From Nephrocerus scutellatus (Eukaryota; Arthropoda; Insecta; Diptera; Pipunculidae): 64,000 nt of DNA. Shown here in pieces: positions 42,901-54,680 of this stretch. The notes beneath the pieces were generated by a model, which worked only from the letters and a program-made list of their open reading frames with translations, was not told the origin of the DNA and did not search any database. The translations under genes were made by a program, and so were the position numbers. Numbering within the stretch: position 1 is the first letter of the stretch; every line of letters begins with the position of its first letter. The stretch is from positions 66,915,823 through 66,979,822 of the forward strand of contig OX352761.1 in NCBI GenBank assembly GCA_947095585.1. Direction: 5' to 3'.

Positions 42901-43539
42901 ATCGGTGAGTTTCTGATGCACTCTTTGCTCCAGATCTTCAAATATTTTCATATCGTATCCTAATGACGATGGGTTGGATGATTGCTTCCAAATGTTATCA
43001 TCGACTGCAGTTATGTCTTGCCAAAGTTCATTAATGAAATTCACCTTCAGGTCGTAATATTGTCCGGATTGTTGCTCCAAGACCAAAATATTTGAAAGTC
43101 TGGCATCCAATATTGCCATCTTTCGATGTGCCTTTCGAATTAAGCCATCGATTTTTGAAATAGAAGCTTCTTCAATATGTTTAGCTTTGGTTTTGTTAAC
43201 GTCTTTTTTGACGCTGTTATCGATGCTGTCGTCGACGCTATCATCGACGGCACTTGCTTCCAAAGTTTTGATTTCTTGTTGAAAACGTTTCGTATAGTTG
43301 TTGCATAATGTTTTCGTTTGGATAAAGTAGTCTTCTATAAAGTACGCGTGTTGGCGGTCTTCCAGTTTACGGAGCTCTGTGTCATTTGCCTCGAATTTAG
43401 CAATGATTGATTGTAGCTGGCTGAGTCGCAGCTTGTAATATTTTATAGTCTTCCGCTCGTCGGAATCCTTCTTGAAGTTTCGAATTATTCTCTCAATCTC
43501 TTCACCAAGTTGAGACTGCTGGTTGAATAAATCATCCAT
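39977..43539 (-). CDS. gag-pol: BEL-1 Gag-protease-RT, catalytic site altered
   Basis: Translation probably starts at ATG 43539 (MDDLFNQQSQLGEE). The upstream part of the frame lacks an ATG. Domains in order: coiled-coil N-terminus; DUF1759 capsid region (PTVKIPIFDGDYLRWNQF...); zinc knuckles CLSCGKKVHQLFSC and CMNCLKSGHIANQC; A17-type aspartic protease (AVLDSGSQVNLV); Pao-type RT; start of RNase H (TFSDASEKAYGAAVYV). The RT catalytic box that is normally YxDD reads YVAD (Ala codon 40621-40623), so polymerase activity of this copy is doubtful. The frame runs 3.6 kb without a stop until the T8 frameshift. Confidence 0.92.
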
Positions 43540-43619
43540 GATGTAGATTGATGCGAGTGTGTCCAACGAAGAATATGTCCAATGAGGCTCCTTGCAGAAG
43601 CGCGAACCGTGTTATCCAG

Positions 43620-43637
43620 ATCACGTCGGGGTCACCA
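43620..43637 (-). promoter_or_regulatory. BEL-1 primer binding site, tRNA-Trp
   Basis: On the minus strand TGGTGACCCCGACGTGAT, three bases from the LTR, is complementary to the 3' end of animal tRNA-Trp with CCA. Confidence 0.85.
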
Positions 43638-43640
43638 AAA

Positions 43641-44228
43641 TGTAGCTTACTACAGGTCTTGATTAGGTACAAACCAAATCAATGTAGCTTGATACAGAGT
43701 GTAGCTTACTATTGGTCTTGATTAGGTGCAAACCAAATCAATGATACCAAATTGAAGATTCTGATTAAGTACAGACAAAATCAGATAGCAGCGTAAGTAC
43801 AGGTACTTTAACCAATACTTCCCAAAAATGAAATCAATACACTCGAGGTTGATTTTGATCTAATTTATTAATTTCAAAATTGGTGGCTTTTATATCCAAA
43901 AAATGCTTACAATACAATATACAATTAATTAATATAACAAATAATAAAAAATACACAAATAGACATTTTGGCTGATTCGGCAACTAACTATCGTCGCCGT
44001 CGTGCTGTAATATGAGTAATATCAAAAAGAATACAAAATTGTTACTTCATCAATAGCTGCAGTGCTGTTGTGCTGCAATAGAATCTACCTGACGATGCAG
44101 CGACAAGCGATTCCAAATGTGTTTTTCGCTGTAGACGCAATGTCAGCAATTTGATTGTTATGTTGGCCTTGATGTAGTTTGTTGCTTTATTATTGCCCGT
44201 TGCACCTGATTTTATGTTGATCTAAACA
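43641..44228 (-). repeat. BEL-1 5' LTR
   Basis: Right copy, 588 bp. It differs from the left LTR at about three positions (near 43932, 44026 and 44196). Confidence 0.93.
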
Positions 44229-44578
44229 GTGTCCAAATTTTTAATGGCGACGCATTATCCAGCTATGCTTTTTTTGTTGTTAGCTTGGCTAACGTTAGTT
44301 GCTACGAGTGGACGGAAGATGCCTAATTTTTCTTTTTTGGTGCTTTGTACCAGCCAGAGAGATAGTCTCTTCATCGGTGTGGACTGCAAAAAGACCATCG
44401 AAAGGCGCCGAAATGACCCCCTAAAGAGAGATTTACCATTTCTTCTCTTGAAATTGTAAAGCCAGACTAAATCTTCTTCCTGAAATCCTCTACAGTTCGC
44501 TCGCAGGAGATATTGCGTTTTCATCCGTTTGCTGGCATCCACTATAAAGCTCCTTACCGCAGCATGAACATTGATCAT
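44229..44578 (-). pseudogene. Gypsy integrase C-terminal fragment
   Basis: The minus strand reads VDASKRMKTQYLLRANCRGF then EEDLVWLYNFKRRNGKS, the GPY/F-like C-terminal part of gypsy integrases, then loses frame. On its 5' side it abuts BEL-2 pol near 44578, and BEL-1 inserted at its other end. It belongs to neither BEL element. Confidence 0.72.
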
Positions 44579-46132
44579 TTTACCTTAGCAAATCGAATTT
44601 GCCCATCTTTGGCAGGAAAAACTTGTGTAACACGGCCTTTCTGCCATTGGCTACGAGGTAGATTGGAATCACAAATGATAACCAGATCATCGATTTTTAG
44701 TAGACGGACTTTGTCAAACCATTTTGTGCGTTGCAAAAGTTGTGGCAAATACTCGGTGGTCCATCTTTTCCACATGCGGTCTTAAAGGTTATTCTATTCT
44801 CCACTGCTTTCTAAGGCATATCTTCTAGTTTACCGGATACGGTGTTTGTGTGGAGTTGACACATCCTAGCAGGAAGTGGTTTGGCGTCAGTGGCTCGTCA
44901 TCTTGCATTGTAAGTAGAATGTCCGTGAGTGGGCGGGAATTGATAATGTTTTCAGCTTCTATTAAAATACTTCTTAGCGTTTCTACTTTTGGAGCTACTT
45001 CGAAAAGCGTTTGTTTCATCAGGCGTTTGACTATTCGAATCAGACGCTCCCAGCAGCCTCCTGAGCTGGGGTTTGCAGGACAATTGAATATCCATTCAAT
45101 GTCACGATTGATAGCTTCGTCATAAATGCGGTCAACATCTAGCAAACGCTCGTTTTCCTTAAGTTCTTTCTGTGCACCAAAAAAGTTGGTGCCGTTGTCA
45201 CTTCTTATTTTGACTGGCTTTCCTCGACGATTGATGCAACTGTGTAGGCACACAATGAAAGCATCTGTTGATAAATTTTCGGCCAACTCCAGATAGGCTG
45301 CTCTGATTGTAAGGCATGTAAAAATGACTTCCCATCTCTTTTCCCGTCGGCGACCAATAGCAACACTAAAGGGACCAAACAGGTCCACACCAGTATATGT
45401 GAACGGGCGAATATATAGAGTGACTCAATCAGGTGGTAGTTGACCCATAAGCGGCTGAAACGGTTTGACTCTGTCAATCTTGCATCTGTGGCAACTACGT
45501 TGTACGGCTTTAGCATGTGGAAACCAAAACTTTTGGCGAGCTTCGATGATTGTAACTGCTGAGTTCTGATGATGAAGTCTCTCGTGGTACTGACGCATGA
45601 TGAGTTCAGATACGGTGTGCTTTTGCGGCAACAAAATGGGACGTCTTGCTTCGTATGGTAGACAATAGGCTTCGCCGATACAACCTTGAACTCTTAAAAG
45701 GCCGTTTTCGTCCATGTACGGCATCATTTGGTAAATTGGACTGGTTTTAAAAATCGGTTTTGCAGATTTTAATGTGGCGATTTCTACGGCGTACTGCTCC
45801 TTTTGAACTAATCGACATATGCAGTTCTCGGCATTATTTATTTCAGACACTGTCAGTGGCACTCTTCTTGCTGATTGTGAGCTGGTGTTTCGTTGGCATC
45901 GGAATTTGTTTATCGCACGTAGTACCCAGGCAAAAGTTCTTTTAAGCCTGGAATAAACAGAAAAACGATTAAAATCAATAACAGTGTTATTTGACGGCAC
46001 CTGTAGCATTAGACAAGGTTTACTTTCTTCTTCTACATGATTTGGCGGCGACTCGATATCTGTGACAGGCCAATACTCCTCAGACAGGAGCAGAAACGGT
46101 CGACCAGTGAGCCAAAAACTGTTGTTTTTCAA
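44579..46132 (-). pseudogene. BEL-2 integrase region
   Basis: Fragments of Pao-type integrase: zinc-binding part at 45425-46132 (LIMRQYHERLHHQNSA, CHRCKIDRVKPFQPLMGQLPPD), catalytic core at 44825-45388 (MDLFGPFSV, RSDNGTNFFGA, GGCWERLIRIVKRL) and C-terminal WPLG-like domain at 44575-44785. Frame breaks lie at about 45430 and 44800. The final residues run into the gypsy fragment at 44578. Confidence 0.87.
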
Positions 46133-47800
46133 CTTTGGAACCCCTTTTGCTTTTTAGTTGCCAAGTCGGCACTATTTTTGTCGGACAGGGTCCAATGCCA
46201 TTTTTACGCTTCAGTTGACGTTAGAATTTCAGCAATGCGATGGCCAACAAAGGGTTTATATTTCCTTTCTGATGAGTTAATCCAGTAAAGTACTGTTCTT
46301 GAATCCGTCCAAAATATTGTTCGAGAAATGTTGATATTTTGATGACGGACTATTATTTTACTAAGTCGTGTGCCTAACACGGCCGCCTGGAGCTCCAACC
46401 TGGGAATTTCTGTGGTGCTCCATGAGTTTTTCCAAAAACGACGAAAACAACTTTAACTCCTTGGGCATGTGTGATACGGAAATAACCCGCAGCGGCAAAG
46501 GCTACTTGACTGGCATCCATAAATATATGTAGCTGGATTTCATCTTGTTGGTATGGTGAGTAGCGTCGTTGGACCTTAAAGCAGTCGACTCTTTTGGACT
46601 CCTTCCACCGGGCGATCCATCTTCTATTCATCTCAACTGGTAGTAGGTCATTCCACGTAATGTTAGATTTCCAAGTGTCGCGGACTAAGACTTTCAAAAA
46701 CAGTAGAAAGTCGGCTAATAACCCATATGGGTCAAAAATGGCTAAGACGATTCCTAAGAGTTCTCGCTTGGTTGGCGGGCGTGTCTCTTCCAGAACTTCT
46801 TCAGGTATACGGTGAAATTTAGTCTTGAATTCAAATATGTCGGCTGTAGTATTCCAATGCATTCCGAGCACTTTTTCGGAGCTGATTTGGCGTTCCATAC
46901 TGACTGTGTTGACTGCTCCTACTGACTCTCTATTCATGACTGCTTGTAGATCAGCTGAGTTTGAAGCAAAGTTTCTTAGCTCAAAACTTGCCTCCGCGTT
47001 TACTTTGACAACTTCGGTACAAATTCGAAAGGCTTCTTCCTCGGTTTGGAAACTTATAACGAAATCGTCAACGTAATGTCTGTTTACGATTGCAGCTACG
47101 GCGTCGGGATACTGATTGGCAAATTCTTCGGCGTTTCTGTTTTTGATGAACTCAGTGCTGCATGGTGAGCATATAGCCCCAAAGATCATGGAGACCATTG
47201 CGTGATGTTCTAACTGGTTCGTTTCCTCATTCCTCCAGAGGAATCTCTGAGCGTGCTGATCCTGTGTTCTTATGTGGATTTGAGAAAACATCTCTCGAAT
47301 ATCGGCTGCTACCTTCTGAAATTAAAAAGAATACCAATGAGTGGCTTAGCTTGCTCAGGTCCTTTTAGCAGGGCGGAGTTTAGAGAGGTACCGTCTACTG
47401 TGGCTGCGGCGTCGAAAACTATTCGCATTTTGTCGGGCTTGTGTGGATTTTGGACGGCAAAGTGGGGTAAGTACCACACTGGTTGGCTGATGTCACGAAC
47501 TTCTTCATCGGAGAGTCTTATTTTCAATGCCGAAAAGGCGGTTTTCGACCATCTTGAAGCTATTTGGCAATGCAGGTGGAAAGCTCTTCCAAAGTAGGCC
47601 CGTTTCAAATCTCTTTTCCTTGCGATATGTTGTCTCCAGTAGAATTTTGCGAGCGCGTTAATTGTCTTCTGAGTCAAGTATTGTGGGCGAGTTATTTACT
47701 CCGAAATTTTCAGCAGAAAAAAATTCTTCCACCATTGTGTGTAGTTCGTCTCTTTGCTGCTTCTCTTGGATGTGCAGCACAAATGGCATCGATGTTTATG
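46133..47800 (-). pseudogene. BEL-2 reverse transcriptase and RNase H
   Basis: Begins with [15 protein letters not shown] and [20 protein letters not shown] (47309-47677). After a frame break near 47300 comes the palm with RHYVDDFVISFQTEEE (intact YVDD near 47060-47070) and RNase H ([39 protein letters not shown] in 46204-46398). Several frameshifts occur. This RT belongs to the BEL/Pao superfamily. Confidence 0.88.
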
Positions 47801-49273
47801 TTACATTGGTCGGCCCATAAACTTGTTGGCGATTTCTTCATCCAAAATGGAAATGGATGATCCTTCGTCGAACATGGCGTATACTTCAACCATTCCATTT
47901 GAACCGCACAAGGTGACTGGTAATAACTTAAATAGCTGGCAACTCTTAGAGCTGTCTGTCCTTCCGTGACCCATGAATGTCTGGATGGTAGCCTTTGGTG
48001 CTGTTACAGGAGCTACTGATGTTTTGGCAGTTGTATACTCGTCGTGCAGGCTGCAATGGTGATGACGTTTGCAACCGTTGACACCACACATCTTTTTTGA
48101 ACGGCAGTTCGCAGTATTATGTCCCTTTCTTAAACATGAGAAACATAAGCGTTGAGTTTTTACTCTTTGCGATCGAGTCTGTACATCAGGTGACCGATTG
48201 AAGACGCTGCAGTCACAAAGTAAATGTGCTCCACCACACTCATAGCACTTGAGAAACGGTTGTCCATTCTGTCTGGCTGTGTCCGCTTCAGATGTATGCA
48301 TAAGGCGTCGCGGCTGTTGCGATTGAGCTGTTGAGTTCATAGCTTTAGTTGAAGCTGCTGATGGCGGTATAAGGCAAATTATCCTGGCCAGATCGCTCAG
48401 CCAATCGGAAAAATGGGAAATAGTTGGAAATGGCTTGATGTTGATTGAGTGCTTCACCCAATCATATTGTCTGTTCGGTGGTAGTTTTGTCACAAGCTGC
48501 TTCAGAAGCGTTGGGTTAGCAAGATGGTGTTGACAGTTAGGAGATGTCAAGAAAGCGACGACGTTTCGCACCTTTGTTGAAAATGAGAGTACTAACTCTA
48601 CTTTGTTCTCGGCTATAATTGAGTACTGCTGAATTTTTATAAGCTGGTGACGAACAATTAAGTCAGGCTTACCAAATCGAAACTCTAACTCATCCATGGC
48701 TCTCGACACATCCTGAGGATATATTAACATTGAAGCTACGGCTTCCTTGGCAGGTCCAACGAGACAATTGTGTAAACGCATGAGGTTTTGACGGTCATTA
48801 TATTTGAAGGCATCAGTTGTGTCTTTGTAGTTACACGAGAACAATTGCCACTCCTCAGCATTGCCGGAAAATGTAGGCAAATCGTACAGTTTAACCGTAG
48901 AGTTCATCATAGTTTGATCTGACGAATCTCTTGTTATTGTCGTATCACTTCGAGGGCGAAGTTGCTCATTATTGGTGGAGGGAACAGCGGCGACTGCTGC
49001 TCCGTTTGGCATACCTGATTGAATTTGCCGATTAAGTCTTTCTAAATCTTTTTGGCTTTCAGCTGTGCTGGAACTCAATTGTTCCACTGACGTCTTTAAC
49101 GCGTTTATGCTTGCTAATATAGCATTAACTTGATCCAAGTCTATGGCTGGCGACGAACCTTTTATTGTTGCTTCCAATTCCGTGTCTGATTCACTCGATG
49201 ATAAACTTTCCTCCCTTCTAGCAGTCCTTAATTTCTTTCCGGTTTTTTTACTTTCATCCGACATGAAAGGCAA
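47801..49273 (-). CDS. gag: BEL-2 Gag and protease start
   Basis: 490 codons from ATG 49273, or a second ATG four codons later. The charged N-terminus with a short coiled coil (AILASINALKTSVEQLSSS) precedes a DUF1759 capsid domain (LPTFSGNAEEWQLFSCNYKD...), then zinc knuckles CYECGGAHLLCDC and CFSCLRKGHNTANC, and the beginning of an A17-type protease (VYAMFDEGSSISIL, DxG motif). The frame then breaks, so only Gag is preserved. No LTR for this element was identified. Confidence 0.87.
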   Translation of the reverse strand: MPFMSDESKKTGKKLRTARREESLSSSESDTELEATIKGSSPAIDLDQVNAILASINALKTSVEQLSSSTAESQKDLERLNRQIQSGMPNGAAVAAVPSTNNEQLRPRSDTTITRDSSDQTMMNSTVKLYDLPTFSGNAEEWQLFSCNYKDTTDAFKYNDRQNLMRLHNCLVGPAKEAVASMLIYPQDVSRAMDELEFRFGKPDLIVRHQLIKIQQYSIIAENKVELVLSFSTKVRNVVAFLTSPNCQHHLANPTLLKQLVTKLPPNRQYDWVKHSINIKPFPTISHFSDWLSDLARIICLIPPSAASTKAMNSTAQSQQPRRLMHTSEADTARQNGQPFLKCYECGGAHLLCDCSVFNRSPDVQTRSQRVKTQRLCFSCLRKGHNTANCRSKKMCGVNGCKRHHHCSLHDEYTTAKTSVAPVTAPKATIQTFMGHGRTDSSKSCQLFKLLPVTLCGSNGMVEVYAMFDEGSSISILDEEIANKFMGRPM

Positions 49274-49734
49274 TGAAAATTGAATTCCACTTGTCCGATA
49301 TCAAAAATATAAAAGTTTCCTTCTTGGAAAATGAGCGTTCAAACCGGTATCGTATGCGTGGCAGATTACAACGGCGACGGGCACACACACACGTACACGA
49401 ATATACCATACATATGAAATTGTAAAAACGATATGTAAGGCAAAATTCAAGTCAAAATAAATGAATGTAAGGCAATTATTAAATGTTTAAATTTATTAAT
49501 GTAAGAAAATGACTGCGAATGTGTTTTGATGAAAATGAATAATTAAAGTTGTCGAACGAACGTTAAAATGGCTGTCTATATGTTGAAAGGTGAAAAATGT
49601 GGTTCTTTGTCAAAAATGTGTTTCAATGTTCTACAATTGTATATTGTTGTATGTCTTGTACGGCTCTCAAATGGCGACTGACTCTATATCTTTTGACAGC
49701 TCATTTGTACAAGAGAAATATCTAAAATGCAGGG
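49274..49734. other. Region between BEL-2 and gypsy-3, no gene
   Basis: AT-rich sequence with a CA run (49385-49395) and a short tandem duplication, 'catttacacagggatg' at about 49739-49770. It may contain remnants of the BEL-2 leader/LTR or the gypsy-3 5' end, but no second LTR copy is present to prove it. Confidence 0.4.
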
Positions 49735-49876
49735 ATGTCATTTACACAGGGATGCCATTTACACAGGGATGCTCTAACACATATAGCACTGAATTTGTTG
49801 GATTGCGGTAGTCGATCGTTGCCTGTCGGTAGATTTACCAAATACATACTGGAAATCAAAAGTGATACAGCATTAA

Positions 49877-51076
49877 AAATGCTTGAATCCGAATTAACCT
49901 TGCCTACAGTACTCCCCAATTCGCAAACGGGAAATCGAGACATAGCGGACCAAAACGCCGCAAACTGCCATAGAAATATCTCGCACGAATTAAATTCAGA
50001 CGCAGTGAAGGTGCGCATTATGTTACCAGAATTCTGGCACCAGAATATACGCGTGTGGTTTAAACAGGTGGAAGCGCAGTTTTCCATCCACAACATTCGA
50101 AGTGACTTGACCCGTTACCACCTCCTCCTAACGCAGCTTAAGCCTAACCTCCTCACACATGTAGCACGGTTGGTGGAAAACCCACCGGAATCTGAAAGGT
50201 ACGAGGCTCTTCCGTCGCATAAAAACCCTCCTCTCAGATCTTCAGATAGGTGATCGGAAGCCATCCCATTTATTAAATGAACAGCGTCAGGTTGGCGGCA
50301 ATCTCGTTTCAGACCAAATGCTGCGGTCACCATGGGTAAATCAACTACCACAGCATATTCAAGCGGCTGTAATCGCCGCACCTGGTACGCTAGACGACCT
50401 CGCAACCATAGCGGATAAAATTTGGGACCTGGTTCCCGGATCATACGAAACTGAAGCCGTCAAAAGTCATCAAACACCGCATGCTACAGCCGGTAACATT
50501 AGCTACGCACAAGCGCACAATCACCACTTGCAACAAAGCACCCAAAAACCGACGCCATCATCTAATTCGGTCAATCTCGTTTCAGACCAAATGCTGCGGT
50601 CACCATGGGTAAATCAACTACCACAGCATATTCAAGCGGCTGTAATCGCCGCACCTGGTACGCTAGACGACCTCGCAACCATAGCGGATAAAATTTGGGA
50701 CCTGGTTCCCGGATCATACGAAACTGAAGCCGTCAAAAGCCATCAAACACCGCATGCTACAGCCGGTAACATTAGCTACGCACAAGCGCACAATCACCAC
50801 TTGCAACAAAGCACCCAAAAACCGACGCCATCATCTAATTCGGTCAACCAGCTGGAAGCTCGAATCGACGAGTTAATGGCGCAAGTCCAAGAGCTAAAAA
50901 TACAACGGGGACGCGATAGCGAACGTCGCATTCGTAACCAGGAACGACCACGTTCTCGCGCTCGGAGTCAACGCTCCTTGTTTTGCTGGTATCACCGAAC
51001 ATATGGGAGAGACGCACAGAAATGCACCTCTGGTAGCAAATTCTCCCATTCGGTAGCGCGTGAGTCGGGAAACTAA
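49877..51076 (+). pseudogene. gag: Gypsy-3 gag with internal duplication
   Basis: ATG at 49877 begins a capsid-like protein (VRIMLPEFWHQNIRVWFKQV...ENPPESERYEAL). A frameshift near 50210 stops it at 50253, and the frame reopens at 50318-51076. That second part holds two in-frame 91-codon copies (LVSDQMLRSPWVNQLPQHIQ... each), a basic Arg-rich stretch and CWYHRTYGRDAQKC, a C-x3-H-x4-C... zinc-finger-like motif typical of this clade. Confidence 0.83.
50300..50845 (+). repeat. 273-bp tandem duplication in gypsy-3 gag
   Basis: 50300-50572 is repeated at 50573-50845 with only about one difference by eye (agtcatc/agccatc). The unit length is exactly 91 codons, so the gag frame is preserved. Confidence 0.93.
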
Positions 51077-51117
51077 AAGGCCGTTCGTCACTTGAGGCGG
51101 ACGAACTTGGTCAATCG

Positions 51118-54100
51118 CCATCCTCACGCCTCTTCGTCACCGACCGTTCCACCAACATCAGATACTTAGTCGACACCGGCGCGGACGTGTCAATGTTTCC
51201 ACCGTCAGCTATTGAACGCAGACAACAACGTAAGCTTCACAACATCACGCTGTACGCCGCCAATGGGACTCCCATAAAAACATAAGTCAACTTGGGTTTG
51301 CGCCGAGACTTCTCGTGGCAGTTCATCATCGTCGATGCAAAAAGACCAATCATTGGCGCCGATTTCATCCAACATTTTGGTTTGCTAGTCGACCTTAGAA
51401 GGAAGAGAATAATCGACGAACAAACCAAAATTTCAACAACAGCAATTTTCACCGAATCACCATCGACTGGCATATCAACCGTGGACAGCAGATCTCTGTA
51501 TGCCAAACTACTGCGCGAGTTCATCGATATAACGAAGCCATCTCTCGAAGGAAAGTCGCAGGTAAAAAACTTCGCGCCGCCAAAGAAGAATTCAAATTCC
51601 TTGTCGAAGCAGGCATATGTCGTCCATCAGACAGCAGTTGGGCCATTCCATTACACCTAGTGCGAAAAATCGAAAACGATTGGAGACCGTGTGGCGACTA
51701 TCGCCGCCTGAATGCCATCACAGTGCCAGATCGCTATCCAATACCGCACGTACAAGACTGCACCGCCACATTAGCAGGAAAACAAATTTTCACGACGCTC
51801 GACCTGGTACGTGCTTATCTTCAAATTCCAATCGCTGAAGAAGATATAAAAAAAAACCGCCATCACTACTCCATTTGGACTATTTGAGTGCACCCACATG
51901 CAGTTTGGACTTTGCAACGCTGGCCAAATATTTCAACGCTTCATACACGAAGTGCTTAGAGATCTCGACTTAACGTATGCTCACATCGACGATATCATCA
52001 TCGCCTCGACGTCGCTTGAAGAGCACCTCAAACATCTGCGAATCGTCTTTAAGCGTTTTCGTGAGCATGGGGTCACCATAAACGTAGCCAAATGTGACTT
52101 CGCCAAACCAACCGTGAAATTTTTGGGACATGAGATCAGCAAAGATGGAATCCGACCACTTGCAAACAAGGTCGAAGCAATCATCAACATGCCACAGCCA
52201 ACAATCTCGAAAGATTTAAAGAAATTTCTGGGAATGATAAATTTTTATCGTCGTTTCTTGCCAAAAGCAGTCCTAGAGCAATCTAAACTGCACAGTCTCA
52301 TCACGGGCAACACAAAAAACGATAAATCACTGCTAGATTGGTCTCCGGAAACTACTGATGCTTTCAAGAAATGTAAACAGCAGCTAGCCGACGCCACTCT
52401 GCTGAATCACCCTCTATAAAACGTTCCATTAGCACTCCACGTCGACGCTTCCAACACAGCAGTTGGTGCTGCTCTTTACCAAATAATCGGAAGCGAGCTA
52501 CGTTGGGTTTTTTTTTAAATCTTTAAAACCATCACAGCGCAAATACAGCACATACGACCGTGAGTTGCTAGCCGCGTTTCTAGACGTTAAGTACTTTCGC
52601 CACACACTCGACGCTCGTCAGTTTACAATTCTGACTGACCATCTACATTTGGCTTACGCATTCAAACAACGTTCAGACAAAGCGTCGCCGAGAGCATGCA
52701 GGCATCTGGACTTCGTTGGACAGTTTACGACTGATATTCGCCACATAAAAGGATCAGAAAATATCATCGCTGATTTGTTATCCAGAGTACTCATCGATCC
52801 GTCGTCAAAAACTGAGCAGGACGCAATCACCTCAAAGACGAATACCATCGATTTCAATGTCATTGCTGACCAACAAACTAATGAAGAACATAAAAGCGTT
52901 CAGAAGAACGACTCGTACAAATTCGAACAGATGCGCGTTCCTGGAGGAAAGAAACAGTTATTTTGCGAAACGTCGACTGGCAAAAATCGCCCTTACATAC
53001 CGCCACAAGTGTTCCAGTCATTACACAACCTGGCACATCCGGGAGCTAACGCAACGATAAAATTAGTAACAGAACGTTTTTTCTGGCCGTCAATGAAAAA
53101 AGATTGCAGAGAAATGGTGCGATGTTGCATACCATGCCAAAAAACAAAAATCATTCGTCACAACAAGACGCAACTTCAGCGTTACGATCTAACATCCGAA
53201 CGTTTCAGTCATATCAATATTGACTTGGTCGGACCACTTCCTTACTCCAACGGTTTTAGCTATTGCCTTACAATTATCGATCGCTTTAGTCGCTGGCCAG
53301 AAGCTATTCCGTTGGAAAATCAAACTGCTGAAACAGTAGCCAAAGCACTCGTTAGCAGCTGGTTCGCACGTTTCGGCGTTCCTACCAGAATCAGCACAGA
53401 CCAAGGCAGACAGTTAGAGTCTGCACTTTGGTTTGGTGGAACGCTGGCACCGAACCTTCAAAACAGCCATCAAATGCTACGAGTCAACAAACTGGTCGGA
53501 GCTACTCCCACTAATTCTACTTGGCTTGCGCACTACACACAAAGCTGACATCGGAGCTTCAGCTGCAGAACTTGTATATGGTTAGACTGTACGGTTTCCT
53601 GGAGAATTTTTTTGTGCATCAAAAACACACAATTCAGAATCCGATTTTGTAAAAATACTGCTGCAACACATGAACAGCATACGTCCAACAGTAACTGCAC
53701 ACCATCAGGCAAAACAGCATCAAGTCTTCACACAAAAAGAATTGCGAGACTGCACACACGTTTTCGTCCGCTGCGATGCAGTACCAAAACCGCTGCAGCC
53801 GCAATAAAACGGACCCTACGAAATTTTAAAGCGATACACAAAATTCTACAACATAATAATTAAAAACAAAGCAGTCAATATATCCATCGATAGACTAAAA
53901 GCAGCACACAACACTACAGAAGGAAACCAAAAAGCACAGCTAACAACAACAACCCAATCGACAGAAAAAACCAAAAAGGTCACTTTAAAGGAACCGCAAC
54001 GAGAGCGTGAAACACAGCAAAACAACTGGGTAAAACCAAAAGATGCAACAATGAACAGCAAACAACAGCAGCCAACCCTACACACTAAGAAAAACAAATC

Positions 54101-54150
54101 AAGAGACAACATCATTACGACCCGTCCAGGGAGAACAATACGTCGACCAC
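51118..54150 (+). pseudogene. pol: Gypsy-3 pol (protease to integrase)
   Basis: Protease DTGADVSMFPPS (near 51173). RT is split over 51540-51890 and 51898-52419 with [31 protein letters not shown] and catalytic AHIDDIIIAS. RNase H near 52435-52790 has [28 protein letters not shown] and [11 protein letters not shown]. Integrase lies in 52790-53548 with the zinc finger [15 protein letters not shown]...CCIPCQKTK and core [21 protein letters not shown]; the distal core is deleted near 53430-53500. A C-terminal NGPYEILKRYTK-like domain follows. Stops and frameshifts occur at several points (51575, 51888, 52417, 53547). Confidence 0.88.
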
Positions 54151-54173
54151 ATCGTTACTTCAACGTCAACACT

Positions 54174-54186
54174 AAGGGGGGAGTAC
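54174..54186 (+). promoter_or_regulatory. Gypsy-3 polypurine tract
   Basis: AAGGGGGGAGTAC is immediately followed by TGTAGGG, the apparent LTR start. This is the usual end of CsRn1-like elements. Confidence 0.78.
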
Positions 54187-54420
54187 TGTAGGGCCTGCAG
54201 GGCCTGTGACAACCGCCCGTGTTGTATATTCAGATGCACATACATATTTTCAGATGCACATACGTATGCCGTTGACGTACTGACCAAGACGGTTGGTCGA
54301 TGGGCAGTCATATTTTTCTCTTTGTTGTCGGCACACGCGTCTCGTTGATATTTAGTTGATATTTAATTAATAAGTTTTTGAATATAATAAAATTGCGTCT
54401 TTGCATACTTTTCATGCAAA
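54187..54420 (+). repeat. Gypsy-3 3' LTR (right end uncertain)
   Basis: Begins TGTAGGGCCTGC after the purine tract and contains AATAAA-like signals near 54388. The end is uncertain because no second copy is in the window. The following SINE fragment starts at 54466. Confidence 0.6.
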
Positions 54421-54465
54421 GCCATATACCATTTAAATTCTTTATTTATTTAAAAGCTATAGTAT

Positions 54466-54680
54466 TTTTCACGGTGTCCACCTCTCGCGAATGGGTGACA
54501 AACGTTCCGAAAGTAATAACTTGTCACGGAAAGCTTCTCAATTCGCCGTTCGCAGTCGGCCTTAATTTTTGGGTCCTTTGCTTTTGTGTCCAAAAATATA
54601 AATGCGCAACAAAAATGGTCGCGAGAAGCTAGGCCTTGGATCGCAAGGATCTGTCGCTCTAAATATTATTATAAACATGT
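54466..54680 (+). mobile_element. SINE copy lacking the tRNA head
   Basis: Begins AGTATTTTTCACGGTGTCC and matches the body of the minus-strand SINE at 9763-9962. It ends in an ATT-type tail (54663-54675). The tRNA-derived promoter is absent, so it is 5'-truncated. Confidence 0.8.

Larger units (their letters stand above)
35567..44228 (-). mobile_element. BEL/Pao element BEL-1 with env-like gene
   Basis: Two 588-bp direct LTRs (35567-36154, 43641-44228) with TG...CA ends and a 5-bp duplication GTGTC (35562-35566, 44229-44233) bound an 8662-bp element on the minus strand. Internally, in coding order: tRNA-Trp primer site, gag-pol with A17-type protease, RT, RNase H and integrase, an env-like ORF, then a polypurine tract. 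The LTRs differ at about three sites, so it is young. Pol nevertheless carries a frameshift, a stop and a catalytic-site change. Confidence 0.95.
49735..54420 (+). mobile_element. Gypsy-3, CsRn1/Kabuki-like element (decayed)
   Basis: Gag-pol remnants with CsRn1-type signatures (gag [42 protein letters not shown]-terminal stretch VFVRCDAVPKPLQPQ) end in a purine tract and a TG-start LTR at 54187. The 5' LTR is not found, so the element is 5'-truncated or its LTR has diverged. Confidence 0.82.
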
